Shown: piece after piece, positions 53,357 through 62,930 of the stretch | How the letters are laid out: every line of letters begins with the position of its first letter | Numbering within the stretch: the first letter of the stretch is position 1 | From: an uncultured Clostridia bacterium | GTDB taxonomy: Bacteria; Bacillota; Clostridia; JAAYHZ01 | Assembly (NCBI GenBank): GCA_937894465.1 | Contig: CALCRE010000133.1 | Location: 1 to 64,000, forward strand | Direction: 5' to 3' | Length of the DNA: 64,000 nt | Made by a program: the position numbers and the translations under genes | The notes under the pieces: generated by a model | Databases searched by the model: none | The model's input: the letters and a program-made list of their open reading frames with translations, nothing else | Told to the model about the DNA's origin: nothing

Positions 53357-55111
53357 TCACTTTTTCGTATTGGATTTTATAGAAGTCTTACGATCTGCAC
53401 TTTCCATTTTTTTCTTTTCTTTTTCAATAACTTGGAATGCTTCTGCTTTACTTCCAGTAGTGGATCGAATCGAGAAAGCAATGTTCACAATATGATCCGA
53501 TATTCTTTGGAATGAAAACAGAACAGAATAAATGCTATTTGACACCTCTACAGGATACATCCCGGAGCTTAGACGTACCACATGCTCGTCACGAATGGAA
53601 GATATTAATGTATCAACTTCCTCTTGTTGAATAGAAATTTTCCCCAAGTTTTTGGTTGTACGCTTTGTAAACGCATCAAACCCTAAATCGAACATCTCTG
53701 ATATATTTCTGTAGATTTGGTCAAACTCAGCTTTGGTCTGATCCAAAAACTTAACATCATTTTCTTTCATGTAGTTGGTTTCTTTTACTATAAGTACCGC
53801 ATAATCTCCCAGCCGCTCAATATCGTTTGTTACATGATGCAATCCTCCGATCAGTTTTTCATCATCAGCCGATTTAGTAACTGACGAAATTTTAATGAAA
53901 AAGCTTGTGAGCTTATTTGTTAAGAAATCGATACGATCTTCAACATCGGCGATTTTTTTGCTTTCACTCATATCTTCATTGACCAGTGAAGTAAAAGAAC
54001 GGTCAATGTTCTCCTTTGCGAGAATCAGCATATCGTTCAATTCCTTTAATGCTTGTTCAATTGCAATCGCCGGAGTTTGCAGGAAACGCTCATCAATATA
54101 TGACACCTCTTCCAGATTCTTTTCCTTATCTTGCACCAAATTTGCCACTAAATTTATTAAAGGATCCATAAATACGAGCAACACTAAGGTGTAAACAATA
54201 TTATAAACCAGGTTAAAAGTTGCAAGGCTAAACTGGGGTTTTCCGGGGAATAGACTTTTAAACATGCCTGTAATGGGTGTTCTAAAAATAATCAGGATAA
54301 TCGTAAATGCTGTAGCGCCAATTACACTAGTAAGTAGATGAAATAATGCGATACGTTTCCCGTTGGCATTCGTAGTCAGGGAGGCCATAATCCCGTCACT
54401 GCATGTTCCGATATTTGCTCCCATCACTAAGAAGAATGATTGATCTAAATTATTAATTACTCCCGTAGCCAGGAAAGCGATAAAAACACCGGTTGCAGCT
54501 GTAGATGATTGTATGATGGCTGTAAAAAAGATACCTAATATCACAAGCAATATGGGATTTTGCATGATTTCATATTTGAAAACTTTAGAGAGTTGAATGC
54601 TAAGCGTTGAATCCGGTCCACCGATTGCAAATTCCATCACTTCAAGCCCGATAAACAACATTCCAAATCCTATTAAAAATATTGCAATTTCATTAAGGAA
54701 TTCATTGTTTGTGGTAAAAACAATGATGACACCGACAAACGCAACCGCTGCAAAAACAGAGGAAATGCTAAAGCCGCCTTTGCTTATGCCTGATAGAGCA
54801 AATATAAACGCTGTAAGAGTAGTCCCTACTTTTGCGCCTAATACAAAGCCTGAACCTTGCTTGACAGTTACAATATTCGCATGTGCAAGTCCGACTGTCA
54901 TGATTGAGGTGGCTGAAGAAGATTGGACAAGTGCGGTAGCCCCAATTCCGATCCCGTAATTAAATACTCTGTTTTTGTCCATCTTTTTGAAAAGATTTCG
55001 TATTCCCGATCCTGCGCTTTGTTCCAAACCGGAGCTCATCTGCTTCATACCAAACATAAATACAGCGACTCCACCTAACATAAGCAGTAAATTCATTAAT
55101 ATTTCCACCAT
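53357..55111 (-). CDS. Na/Pi cotransporter family protein with PhoU-like tail
   Basis: A 584-residue membrane protein. Two inverted Na/Pi-cotransporter repeats carry the QSSSATS and QSSTAATG motifs (near residues 65 and 210) in an eight- to nine-helix domain (1-330). A cytosolic helical PhoU-like domain (350-560) follows: RIDFLTNKLTSFFIKIS, DIERLGDYAVLIV, SFQRISDHIVNIAFSI. It probably imports phosphate with sodium. The start is uncertain: ATGs at 55111 and 55123 and GTGs at 55108 and 55129 all lie around GGGGAGG. Confidence 0.92.
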   Translation of the reverse strand: MVEILMNLLLMLGGVAVFMFGMKQMSSGLEQSAGSGIRNLFKKMDKNRVFNYGIGIGATALVQSSSATSIMTVGLAHANIVTVKQGSGFVLGAKVGTTLTAFIFALSGISKGGFSISSVFAAVAFVGVIIVFTTNNEFLNEIAIFLIGFGMLFIGLEVMEFAIGGPDSTLSIQLSKVFKYEIMQNPILLVILGIFFTAIIQSSTAATGVFIAFLATGVINNLDQSFFLVMGANIGTCSDGIMASLTTNANGKRIALFHLLTSVIGATAFTIILIIFRTPITGMFKSLFPGKPQFSLATFNLVYNIVYTLVLLVFMDPLINLVANLVQDKEKNLEEVSYIDERFLQTPAIAIEQALKELNDMLILAKENIDRSFTSLVNEDMSESKKIADVEDRIDFLTNKLTSFFIKISSVTKSADDEKLIGGLHHVTNDIERLGDYAVLIVKETNYMKENDVKFLDQTKAEFDQIYRNISEMFDLGFDAFTKRTTKNLGKISIQQEEVDTLISSIRDEHVVRLSSGMYPVEVSNSIYSVLFSFQRISDHIVNIAFSIRSTTGSKAEAFQVIEKEKKKMESADRKTSIKSNTKK

Positions 55112-55199
55112 ATTCCTCCCCATATTCACAATTTATTTCTATATTAGTGCAATACTATTTTCTTCAAGGTGGTTGAAAAGAAAATGATAAAATGCTTTC

Positions 55200-55525
55200 T
55201 GTCTTTATCTAAAACCGACATATGCAATACTGCTACGGCATAAATAAAATCAAATTTGTCAGATAACTTTTCTGTTAAGCAGTCAAAAACATCAAAGGAT
55301 TGAGAAAGACTTGGAAACCATTCTTTACAATGTTATATCCATTTTCCAATAAGTAAATAGCATCTCTGCCTTCTCCGTAATCAATCTAGATGATTTTTGC
55401 TTCTTTGGATATTCCATATTTCTTTATTGTTTCATCAACAATTTTCGATGGGCTATCGGAAAACCATTGTAATGATTTCTGATGAACTTGCTTATATCTA
55501 TCATCGTATGCTTCGTAATATTCTC
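55200..55525 (-). pseudogene. decayed class I SAM-dependent methyltransferase
   Basis: The minus strand reads EYYEAYDDRYKQVHQKSLQW, SKIVDETIKKYGISKEAKII, a TAG, then IDYGEGRDAIYLLENGYNIV (SAM-binding motif I). After a deletion and frame change come DVFDCLTEKLSDKFDFIYAV and AVLHM. No start codon is obvious. The 230 bp between this remnant and rlmD show no further gene. Confidence 0.75.
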
Positions 55526-55756
55526 TTTCTTAACATAAATTAACTATCTTTAAAATTTATCGAACTACTTAATTTCCATTAAACCTGAACTCAATTAATC
55601 AATCAACACCACAGCTAAAAAATATATTAACATATTTCAGTTATGATGGTTAGCCTATTATACACGATTTTATCAACTAAACCTAAAAAATCAATACTGA
55701 CCACTCGCCAAGCACTGACATATCACTCTGCCACAAGGAAAAACGCTTGTTTGGAC

Positions 55757-57157
55757 TCACTTCTCCAACCTTTTTAACAATACTACCGTCTCAACATGTT
55801 CAGTCCAAGGGAACATGTCTACAGGTTGTACTTTTTTTATCTCGTACTTGCCATGTTCATTGAGGTACTTTAAATCTCTGGCCAATGTAGAGGGGTTACA
55901 GGAGACATAGATTAGCTTTTGTGTTCTCAGTTCACATAGAGAAGATAATAATCGTTCATGGCACCCTTTTCTAGGAGGATCCACGATAATTAAATCAGGG
56001 TGAATATTATTTGTGCTTTGGATAAGCTGATTGATTTCATCTTCTGCTTTCCCGGTGATAAATTCTGTGTTTCGAATGTTGTTTTGGATTGTATTTTCCT
56101 TTGCATTTTCCACCGCTTGAGGGACTGATTCGATACCAATCACCTTTTTTGCCTGATCCGCCAAATACAATCCAATTGTTCCGGCACCACAGTATAAATC
56201 CCAAACAATTTCTTCTCCGGTCAACCCCGCATATTCTTTAACTTTATCGTAAAGAACCTTCATTTGCAGCGTGTTAACTTGAAAGAAAGATAAAGGAGTA
56301 ATCCGAAAAGTCAAGTCACCTAATTTTTCTTGAATGGATCCATCTCCATAATAGTAGACACACTCATTTCCCATAATGACATTGGTGGCTTTTGTATTCA
56401 GGTTCAGCACAACTGTCTTTATATCCTGAAAGCTCGCCAATAAAATATCAGTCAACCCCTTCATAAACACCCGGTTATTCTCGGTTGCTACAATTACCAC
56501 CATCACATCGTCAGTGTTGACACTTTTTCGAACCATAATGTGACGAACCAAGCCTTTGTTTTTGGTTTCATCGTAGGCGGAAATCTTATTGCTTTTCATA
56601 TAAATCAATACCGTGTCTTTGATTTGATCGGCAATACCTGGTTGAATTCGGCATTGCTGCGCATAAACCACTTGATGAGTTCGCCTTGCATAAAAACCGG
56701 CACTCAAACCTCTTTGTTTGTTTCCTTCGCCTAATCCTGTGCTGCCCACAGCCAGCTGCACTTTGTTTCGATATTCATAAGGCTCTTGCATACCGATGCA
56801 TGGTAACACCGGTATATCCGTAAAACCGCCTATGCGTTTTAAACAATCATCTACACGCACCGTTTTATTTTTCAATTGACTTTCATAGCTCATGTGTTGA
56901 AGGCTGCATCCTCCGCACAAATCATATACGGGACAAAAAGGATCTCTTCGATCGGGACTTTTTTCAATATACTCGGAAATTATCCCATAAGCATAATCTT
57001 TTTTAATGCTTACAAGTCTGGCCTTTATTCTCTCACCGGGCAAAGCACCTTCGGTGAAAACCACAAAGTCGTCCACCTTCCCCACACCAAACCCTTGGTG
57101 AGACATACCGGTGATGTCGATTTCAACTATTTGGTTTTTGTTTAATTTTTCAGCCAT
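55757..57157 (-). CDS. rlmD: 23S rRNA (uracil-C5)-methyltransferase
   Basis: A 466-residue RumA-type RNA methyltransferase: TRAM domain (residues 1-60, GMSHQGFGVGKVDDFVVFTEGALPGERI), Fe-S cluster cysteines (CPVYDLCGGCSLQHM near 74-88 plus CRIQPG), SAM-binding DLYCGAGTIGLYLA (~320), DPPRKGC and catalytic Cys in IYVSCNPSTLARD. Which uridine (U1939 or U747) it modifies cannot be told. It follows the MATE gene by 11 bp at the end of the housekeeping run. Confidence 0.92.
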   Translation of the reverse strand: MAEKLNKNQIVEIDITGMSHQGFGVGKVDDFVVFTEGALPGERIKARLVSIKKDYAYGIISEYIEKSPDRRDPFCPVYDLCGGCSLQHMSYESQLKNKTVRVDDCLKRIGGFTDIPVLPCIGMQEPYEYRNKVQLAVGSTGLGEGNKQRGLSAGFYARRTHQVVYAQQCRIQPGIADQIKDTVLIYMKSNKISAYDETKNKGLVRHIMVRKSVNTDDVMVVIVATENNRVFMKGLTDILLASFQDIKTVVLNLNTKATNVIMGNECVYYYGDGSIQEKLGDLTFRITPLSFFQVNTLQMKVLYDKVKEYAGLTGEEIVWDLYCGAGTIGLYLADQAKKVIGIESVPQAVENAKENTIQNNIRNTEFITGKAEDEINQLIQSTNNIHPDLIIVDPPRKGCHERLLSSLCELRTQKLIYVSCNPSTLARDLKYLNEHGKYEIKKVQPVDMFPWTEHVETVVLLKRLEK

Positions 57158-57168
57158 AACTAACCTTT

Positions 57169-58551
57169 CTAAAGTTCAGCTAATACCGGTACCGGTTGCT
57201 CTTTAATGATATTATTCATCCATTTACGGGATTTAAATCGTTTGGATATAAAAATCGCTTTGACCACTTCCTCTAATTGAACGGCACAAAGAGCGCCCGC
57301 TATATTGAATCCTAAACCCAAAACACTGATAAATGCCATCGGTATTCCGACAAATAGAATGCAACATATCTCCAAGCGCATACAATATTGTGCATCTCCT
57401 CCGTTTCTCAATATACCCACAATTAAAGTAAAATTAAATGCCTTAACAGGCAAGAAAGAAACTATAACGATAATGGCTTGCCTTAAAAGTATACTAGTTT
57501 CCGGCTTCAGATCATAGATTGAAGTAATCGAATCAATAAACAAAAGTGGAATAAAAACTACGGATGCGGTAAACAGAACAGCGATAAGAAGAGATCTTTT
57601 CGCATATTCATACGCTTGCTCATAATTTTCCCGTCCGATCTCATTACCCACCATAACACCGGATGCATGACCAATTCCCATAAACAAAGCTTGGAACATA
57701 TCTCCGACCACATAAGCAACCTGAACAACTGCAATGGAGTCTGTACCCAAAAGACCATAAGCAATATAGTAGACAGAAGTGCCGATCGCCCAGAAAGATT
57801 CATTGACAATCACCGGGGAGGCAGTTTTCAGAACTGTTTTCATTAATTTAGCGTCCCAAGAACTTAGCTCCTTAAAGGATGCTGCAAGGGGATGATTACT
57901 CTTTTTATGATATACAGTAGCAATAAGGATGGTCATCTCCAACACTCTTGCTATTACCGTTGCATAAGCTGCTCCTGCAATTCCCAAAGCAGGTGCACCG
58001 AAATGACCGTTAATCAATATATAGTTCAAAGCTGTGTTGGTACCTAAAGCAATAATGGATGCCACCATAGGCCATTTGGTCCTGTGAACCGCACGAGCAT
58101 TGAATCCGAATGCATTAGTAATAGGAGCTATAAAAAACTGAGGCGAAACCAAATGCAAATATTTCACCGCTTGTTCAATAACCACGGGATCATCGGAGAA
58201 CAACCCTAGTATTTGTCGCGGCATTGTAAAACTCAATAAGAAAAACACTGCACCGATTCCAAATCCAAAAAGCGATTCGATGCCCATGACCTTACGAATG
58301 CTCTTGACATCCTTGACGCCCCAATACTGTGATATAAACACCGAGATTCCGCTATACAATCCGAACACACATAAAAAGTATATAAAAACAAGTCGGTTGG
58401 CGATTCCAACCGACGCTATTGCCGTTTCTCCCATAACACCGATCATTACGGTGTCCACCATATTTAATGTTGTAGTAACAAAATTTTGCACCACAATGGG
58501 AATACCGATATTCCCTACGGTCTTTAAAAAAGTCTTATTACTTTGTTTCAT
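57169..58551 (-). CDS. MATE-family multidrug efflux transporter
   Basis: A 460-residue transporter with twelve hydrophobic segments in two bundles. It starts FLKTVGNIGIPIVVQNFVTTTLNMVDTVMIG and contains WGVKDVKSIRKVMG, KYLHLVSPQFFIAPITNAFGFNARAVHRTKWP and the second-half ASGVMVGNEIGRENYEQAYEYAKRS. Na+- or H+-driven drug export is the family role. It lies between ricT and rlmD in the same direction. Confidence 0.93.
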   Translation of the reverse strand: MKQSNKTFLKTVGNIGIPIVVQNFVTTTLNMVDTVMIGVMGETAIASVGIANRLVFIYFLCVFGLYSGISVFISQYWGVKDVKSIRKVMGIESLFGFGIGAVFFLLSFTMPRQILGLFSDDPVVIEQAVKYLHLVSPQFFIAPITNAFGFNARAVHRTKWPMVASIIALGTNTALNYILINGHFGAPALGIAGAAYATVIARVLEMTILIATVYHKKSNHPLAASFKELSSWDAKLMKTVLKTASPVIVNESFWAIGTSVYYIAYGLLGTDSIAVVQVAYVVGDMFQALFMGIGHASGVMVGNEIGRENYEQAYEYAKRSLLIAVLFTASVVFIPLLFIDSITSIYDLKPETSILLRQAIIVIVSFLPVKAFNFTLIVGILRNGGDAQYCMRLEICCILFVGIPMAFISVLGLGFNIAGALCAVQLEEVVKAIFISKRFKSRKWMNNIIKEQPVPVLAEL

Positions 58552-58589
58552 ATAAGTGAAGCCTTTAAAATCCTAATCGGATTGTAAAA

Positions 58590-59480
58590 TCAATCCTCCA
58601 AGTGTTTCAATTCGTTGATGTCGACCTCTTCATCATCCGTTAAAAGAGTTTGTGGTTTCGCACTGCCGGTTTTTCTTAAAACCTTGATATCATCCACATC
58701 AAAGGTTTCAGTATCGGTTCCATCCTTGGTTTCGAGTTTCACTTTCACTCTTTCCTTAATCAATTCGATGCTGATGATTTCTCCATCTCCCATAGGCGTA
58801 GATACCACCGAACCGACGGAAGGCATTTTATCAATCAAATATTCATAAGCTTCATGCTCATATTTCAAACAACACATCAATCGTCCGCATGCACCGGATA
58901 TCTTGGACGGGTTCAAGGACAATCCTTGCTCCTTAGCCATTTTAATGGATACCGGTTGGAATTCTCCTAAAAACGAATTACAACAAAGCATTCTTCCACA
59001 TATACCGATGCTACCGGTCATCTTTGCTTCGTCACGAACTCCGATTTGCCTTAACTCGATTCTTGTCCGGAATATGGATGCCAAATCCTTTACCAGCTCA
59101 CGAAAATCCACTCTTCCTTCGGCTGTAAAGTAAAACAAAATCTTATTGTTGTCAAACGTGTATTCAACATCCACAAGCTTCATCTGTAATTTATGCTTGG
59201 TAATCTTTTCTGAACAAATATCAAAAGCTTCCTTTTCCTTTTGGACATTTTCGTTATACTTGTCAATATCCTCTTGTGTGGCAATTCGCAACACTTTTTT
59301 TAAAGGTTGAATCAATTCATTGTCCGGTATTTCGCGAATGCCCACTACTGCAGTCCCGAATTCAATTCCTCGGGCTGTCTCTACAATTACGTGATCATCT
59401 TTATTTATATTTAAATCGTCAGGGCTAAAATAGTATATCTTTCCTACTCTCTTAAACCTGACACCTACAATCTGAGCCAT
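58590..59480 (-). CDS. ricT: PSP1-domain protein RicT (YaaT)
   Basis: A 296-residue cytosolic protein. The PSP1 domain covers ~60-145; cysteine pairs follow in SIGICGRMLCCNSFLGEF and SGACGRLMCCLKYEHEAY, which in Bacillus RicT take part in Fe-S binding within the RicA-RicF-RicT complex, needed for RNase Y processing and sporulation phosphorelay. No RicA or RicF gene is in the window. Its place 3 bp after holB matches the Bacillus order holB-yaaT. Confidence 0.93.
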   Translation of the reverse strand: MAQIVGVRFKRVGKIYYFSPDDLNINKDDHVIVETARGIEFGTAVVGIREIPDNELIQPLKKVLRIATQEDIDKYNENVQKEKEAFDICSEKITKHKLQMKLVDVEYTFDNNKILFYFTAEGRVDFRELVKDLASIFRTRIELRQIGVRDEAKMTGSIGICGRMLCCNSFLGEFQPVSIKMAKEQGLSLNPSKISGACGRLMCCLKYEHEAYEYLIDKMPSVGSVVSTPMGDGEIISIELIKERVKVKLETKDGTDTETFDVDDIKVLRKTGSAKPQTLLTDDEEVDINELKHLED

Positions 59481-59483
59481 GTG

Positions 59484-60464
59484 TCAGTCCTCCGTTATAT
59501 ATAATAACATGTTTTCCAAAGCCAACTTATAATTTGCATTTCTTTTTATGTTCACTTGAGTCTCACTGATACATTGTATATTCCGTATCATTTTCCTTTC
59601 GGACAATTGATCTTGGATTTTTCGCACAATGTCGACTTTGTCGATGTTTATGACGGCACCATCTTTCGAGTTTTTGATCATGAGCGCATCCCTGTAAAAG
59701 AGTTGCAATATATTCAATAAGGTTGTAATCTCCTCTTTTTGATTTTCAAAATAGTCAGCCCAATTTATAATGTTCAGTTTACCATCATTCAAATTTAAAA
59801 TCAACCGAATCATATCCTCCCGCATTTGAACGAATTGCTCCGATTTTATCAATTCGACGGCTTTTCCGGGCACCCCGCCGCTATATCCGTATATAGCATT
59901 CAAATACTCCTGACTTATATTAATATCCTTTTGTACTAGTATACGAGACAGATCCTCCCGGTTATACTTGTCCAATTCATAATGAATCACACGAGACATC
60001 ACTGTGGGAAGTAATGTTTCACTTGTCACGGAAAGGATTATGATAACGGCATATTCGGGTGGCTCTTCCAAAACCTTTAACAGGCAGTTTTGCGCTTGAG
60101 CGGTCATGGATTCTCCATCGGGTATGACATATATTTTTCGATCTGAATACAATGGGCGTATGATGATATCATTTTGTATGTTTCGAATGTCATCCACACT
60201 GATATGATCTTTTTCCGGTTGCAACCAAAGATAGTCCGTTGGGATACCTGCATGAAACATTTTGCATGCATTGCATTTCTCGCATGGACCTTCATCAACG
60301 GGCATCGTACAAACAAGTTCGGAAACAAAGGCACGGGCCAATGTTTTCTTCCCGATACCTTCAGGTCCGCTGAAAACATAGGAATGAGACAGTGTATTAC
60401 CGGAAATCGCACGGCGCAACCTGTCTACAAGATTTCTCTGACCTATAAAATCTCTAAATGCCAT
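59484..60464 (-). CDS. holB: DNA polymerase III delta-prime subunit
   Basis: A 326-residue clamp-loader subunit: FIGQRNLVDRLRRAISGNTLSHSYVFSGPEGIGKKTLARAF carries the P-loop, then the zinc module CTMPVDEGPCEKCNACKMF, HISVDDIRNIQNDI and NCLLKVLEEPPEYAVIII (Walker B/sensor region). It helps load the sliding clamp at forks. Immediately adjacent (0 bp) to the c-di-AMP receptor gene. The yaaR-type gene found between these two in Bacillus is absent. Confidence 0.94.
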   Translation of the reverse strand: MAFRDFIGQRNLVDRLRRAISGNTLSHSYVFSGPEGIGKKTLARAFVSELVCTMPVDEGPCEKCNACKMFHAGIPTDYLWLQPEKDHISVDDIRNIQNDIIIRPLYSDRKIYVIPDGESMTAQAQNCLLKVLEEPPEYAVIIILSVTSETLLPTVMSRVIHYELDKYNREDLSRILVQKDINISQEYLNAIYGYSGGVPGKAVELIKSEQFVQMREDMIRLILNLNDGKLNIINWADYFENQKEEITTLLNILQLFYRDALMIKNSKDGAVINIDKVDIVRKIQDQLSERKMIRNIQCISETQVNIKRNANYKLALENMLLYITED

Positions 60465-60797
60465 CTAGATTTTTTCATACCTTTCCACATCCAAAACGAA
60501 TATGGTTGCCCCGCCTACAGTCACTTCCAAGGGGAATGATAACATAACACCGTTGAGACCGCTTCCAGGCGACATAGCAGTATCCATAACCTTTTTCCGG
60601 CTCTTGGAATTATGCTTGATGATATCAATGACTTCATCCACTTTTTCATCTACAACACCAACAATAATGGTGGTGTTCCCGGCTCTTAAGAAACCTCCTG
60701 TAGAAAAAAGCTTCGTCACCGAAAACCCCTTTTCATTCAATGCTGAAATAACATTGTTTTGGTCTTCGTCATGAACAATTGCATATACCAATTTCAT
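60465..60797 (-). CDS. darA: cyclic-di-AMP receptor (DarA/PstA)
   Basis: A 110-residue PII-like protein: MKLVYAIVHDEDQNNVISAL, GFSVTKLFSTGGFLRAGNTT and the extended T-loop ending VMLSFPLEVTVGGATIFVLDVERYE. The signature NTTIIVGVVDEKVDEVID matches DarA/PstA, which binds c-di-AMP as a trimer; its targets are unknown. It corresponds to yaaQ in the Bacillus tmk-yaaQ-holB cluster. AAGGAGG lies eight bases before the ATG. Confidence 0.94.
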   Translation of the reverse strand: MKLVYAIVHDEDQNNVISALNEKGFSVTKLFSTGGFLRAGNTTIIVGVVDEKVDEVIDIIKHNSKSRKKVMDTAMSPGSGLNGVMLSFPLEVTVGGATIFVLDVERYEKI

Positions 60798-60868
60798 AGG
60801 TTTTAGTACCTCCTTATAACATCCGTATTAATAATGAATCATATATCTATATTAATAATTAAAAATAA

Positions 60869-61489
60869 TTAAATTTTACCGTCTATATGACCGGTCATAT
60901 CTACTGTGACGTTCTCGACGCTCTTCATACCGTCGATCCAAACCACGTTTTCCATATCTTTTGCCAGCTCGCGGTATCCTTTAAAAACCTTCAAGTGAAA
61001 AGCCTTGTCTTCATTCTCGATCCGGTCGCTACTCATTCTTTTTGCTCTTCTTCGAAAAGCTTCATCATCATCTATATTAATAAAAAAAGTAATATCCGGA
61101 ACCAACCCTTGCATGGCAACGGCATTGACCTTTTTTACAATCTCCAAATCAATTCCCCGTGCAATTCCCTGGTACACATAACTTGACAACACAAACCGAT
61201 CACAAATGACATGTACACCGTCGTCTAAACTTTTTTGTACCAGCTCTGCCACATGTTGCGCTCTGGATGCGGCATACAAAAACATTTCAGTCAAACTGTC
61301 CATCTCCTGATTTTCAGGATCCAACACGATCCCCCTGATCTTTTCACCGATTCGGGTTCCACCGGGTTCACGAGTCACGACAACATCCAACCCTTTTTCA
61401 TGAAAATATGCTTTCAGATTTTCAATCTGGGTGGACTTTCCTGAGCCGTCTATGCCTTCTATAACAATAAATAATCCTTTTCTTCTCAT
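60869..61489 (-). CDS. tmk: thymidylate kinase
   Basis: A 206-residue dTMP kinase: P-loop IEGIDGSGKSTQIENL (10-25), DR(E/H) region VVTREPGGTRIGEKIRG, AASRAQHVAEL and CDRFVLSSYVYQGIARGID. The LID carries RRAKRMSSDRIE. Converts dTMP to dTDP for DNA synthesis. It follows the decarboxylase-family gene by 3 bp; a 71-bp gap separates it from darA. Confidence 0.96.
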   Translation of the reverse strand: MRRKGLFIVIEGIDGSGKSTQIENLKAYFHEKGLDVVVTREPGGTRIGEKIRGIVLDPENQEMDSLTEMFLYAASRAQHVAELVQKSLDDGVHVICDRFVLSSYVYQGIARGIDLEIVKKVNAVAMQGLVPDITFFINIDDDEAFRRRAKRMSSDRIENEDKAFHLKVFKGYRELAKDMENVVWIDGMKSVENVTVDMTGHIDGKI

Positions 61490-61492
61490 TTC

Positions 61493-62920
61493 CTACTTTA
61501 CCACATCCATGTATAAATTACCATTCACACCCTCTAAACCTTCGATAAAACCGCCTTCATCAACAATGGAATGAATATATGAAATCGCTTCCGTTGTTAT
61601 CTTCTCACCGGGCACAATCAAAGGTATTCCGGGAGGATAAGGGATCACCGCTTTATATGCAATGCACCCTATCGCTTTTTCTGCTTCAATAGTCTTTTTA
61701 TCCTGTCTAACCGCTTCAGCGGGCAATAAAACCATTTCCGGTACAGGCAACTCTTTGCATCCTACAAGTCGTTTATTTCCGACCGGGTTTGCATTATCTT
61801 TTAATGCTTTGGACAAAGTCTCCAAATACCATGACGGGTCACTTACAGTGGCAATCAATATGCAACTATATAAATCAGCCGCTTCCACTGCTAAATTATA
61901 TTGGCTGCGCAATCGTTTCTCCAATTCAAAGCCTGTATAACCGGCTCTACGGGCATCAAGTAAAATACGGGTCACATCTTTCTCAACGGCATTTTTGCAT
62001 AAATCCGTCTTTATATGAATGTCACATTCACTGTTGCACCCATCTTGTAACTTCTTTATATCCTCACACAACTTATTATATAATATGTCTCCACATTCAT
62101 GCAAATGAACGGCTGCATATTCTAATAGGGCCATGATAATATAGGAAGGACTCGAGGTTTGAATCATGGATAATGCAACATTGATTTGTTCAAGTGCAAT
62201 CCTCCGACTGCATATATGAAGATATGCGCCTTGATTGATTACCGGTAATGTCTTGTGTGCGCTTTGTATCACCATATCCGCTCCACACCGGATGGCCGTT
62301 TCCGGTAAAGCGTCGGAAAATGTGAAGTGGGCACCGTGAGCTTCATCAACAATTAAAATACCGTCTCTTTTATGAACCTCACAAGCAATCCCTTGTACAT
62401 CGCAGACCATGCCATGATAATTCGGGCTGGTAATTATGACCGTCTTACAACCTGTCCGGTCCATAACCTTCATAACGTCGCCTACTGACGGCAAGGAGGG
62501 AGTCAGTGTGTTTTGATCAAAACCTACCGGGATATAATAAGGAGTATATCCTGCCATGATCACTTTATTGTAAACCGCTTTATGGCAATCCCTGGACATA
62601 ATCACTTCTTTTTGATCACCTGCCGCAACTTCTAAAGCAGCATGAATTCCTGCGGTAGATCCGTTAACCAAAAAAAATGTATTTATTGTACCGAAAATCT
62701 TTGTACACTCATTCATAGCATCAGCTAAAAAACCCCGAGGGTGATACAAGTTATCCATATCGGGGATTTCAGTTACATCGATTTTCAAAAGAGAATTCCA
62801 TAGGTGCAAAGGGATGCCGGATCCTCCTTTATGACCGGGCATATGATAGCGAGCAGTGTTAGACCGGTCATATTCTAATACGGCATTCAATATATGCAGT
62901 TGATCGAATAAATTGTCCAT
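61493..62920 (-). CDS. Orn/Lys/Arg decarboxylase-family PLP enzyme (YaaO-like)
   Basis: A 475-residue fold-type I PLP enzyme of the short Orn/Lys/Arg decarboxylase group. PLP Lys in MVIQSAHKTLPVINQGAYLH (~235), LIVDEAHGAHF (~195), GHKGGSGIP near the start and PYPPGIPLIVPGE in the C-terminal domain. Studied relatives decarboxylate arginine or lysine; this member's substrate is not certain. Its place directly before tmk matches Bacillus yaaO. Confidence 0.92.
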   Translation of the reverse strand: MDNLFDQLHILNAVLEYDRSNTARYHMPGHKGGSGIPLHLWNSLLKIDVTEIPDMDNLYHPRGFLADAMNECTKIFGTINTFFLVNGSTAGIHAALEVAAGDQKEVIMSRDCHKAVYNKVIMAGYTPYYIPVGFDQNTLTPSLPSVGDVMKVMDRTGCKTVIITSPNYHGMVCDVQGIACEVHKRDGILIVDEAHGAHFTFSDALPETAIRCGADMVIQSAHKTLPVINQGAYLHICSRRIALEQINVALSMIQTSSPSYIIMALLEYAAVHLHECGDILYNKLCEDIKKLQDGCNSECDIHIKTDLCKNAVEKDVTRILLDARRAGYTGFELEKRLRSQYNLAVEAADLYSCILIATVSDPSWYLETLSKALKDNANPVGNKRLVGCKELPVPEMVLLPAEAVRQDKKTIEAEKAIGCIAYKAVIPYPPGIPLIVPGEKITTEAISYIHSIVDEGGFIEGLEGVNGNLYMDVVK

Positions 62921-62930
62921 GATAAAAAAC

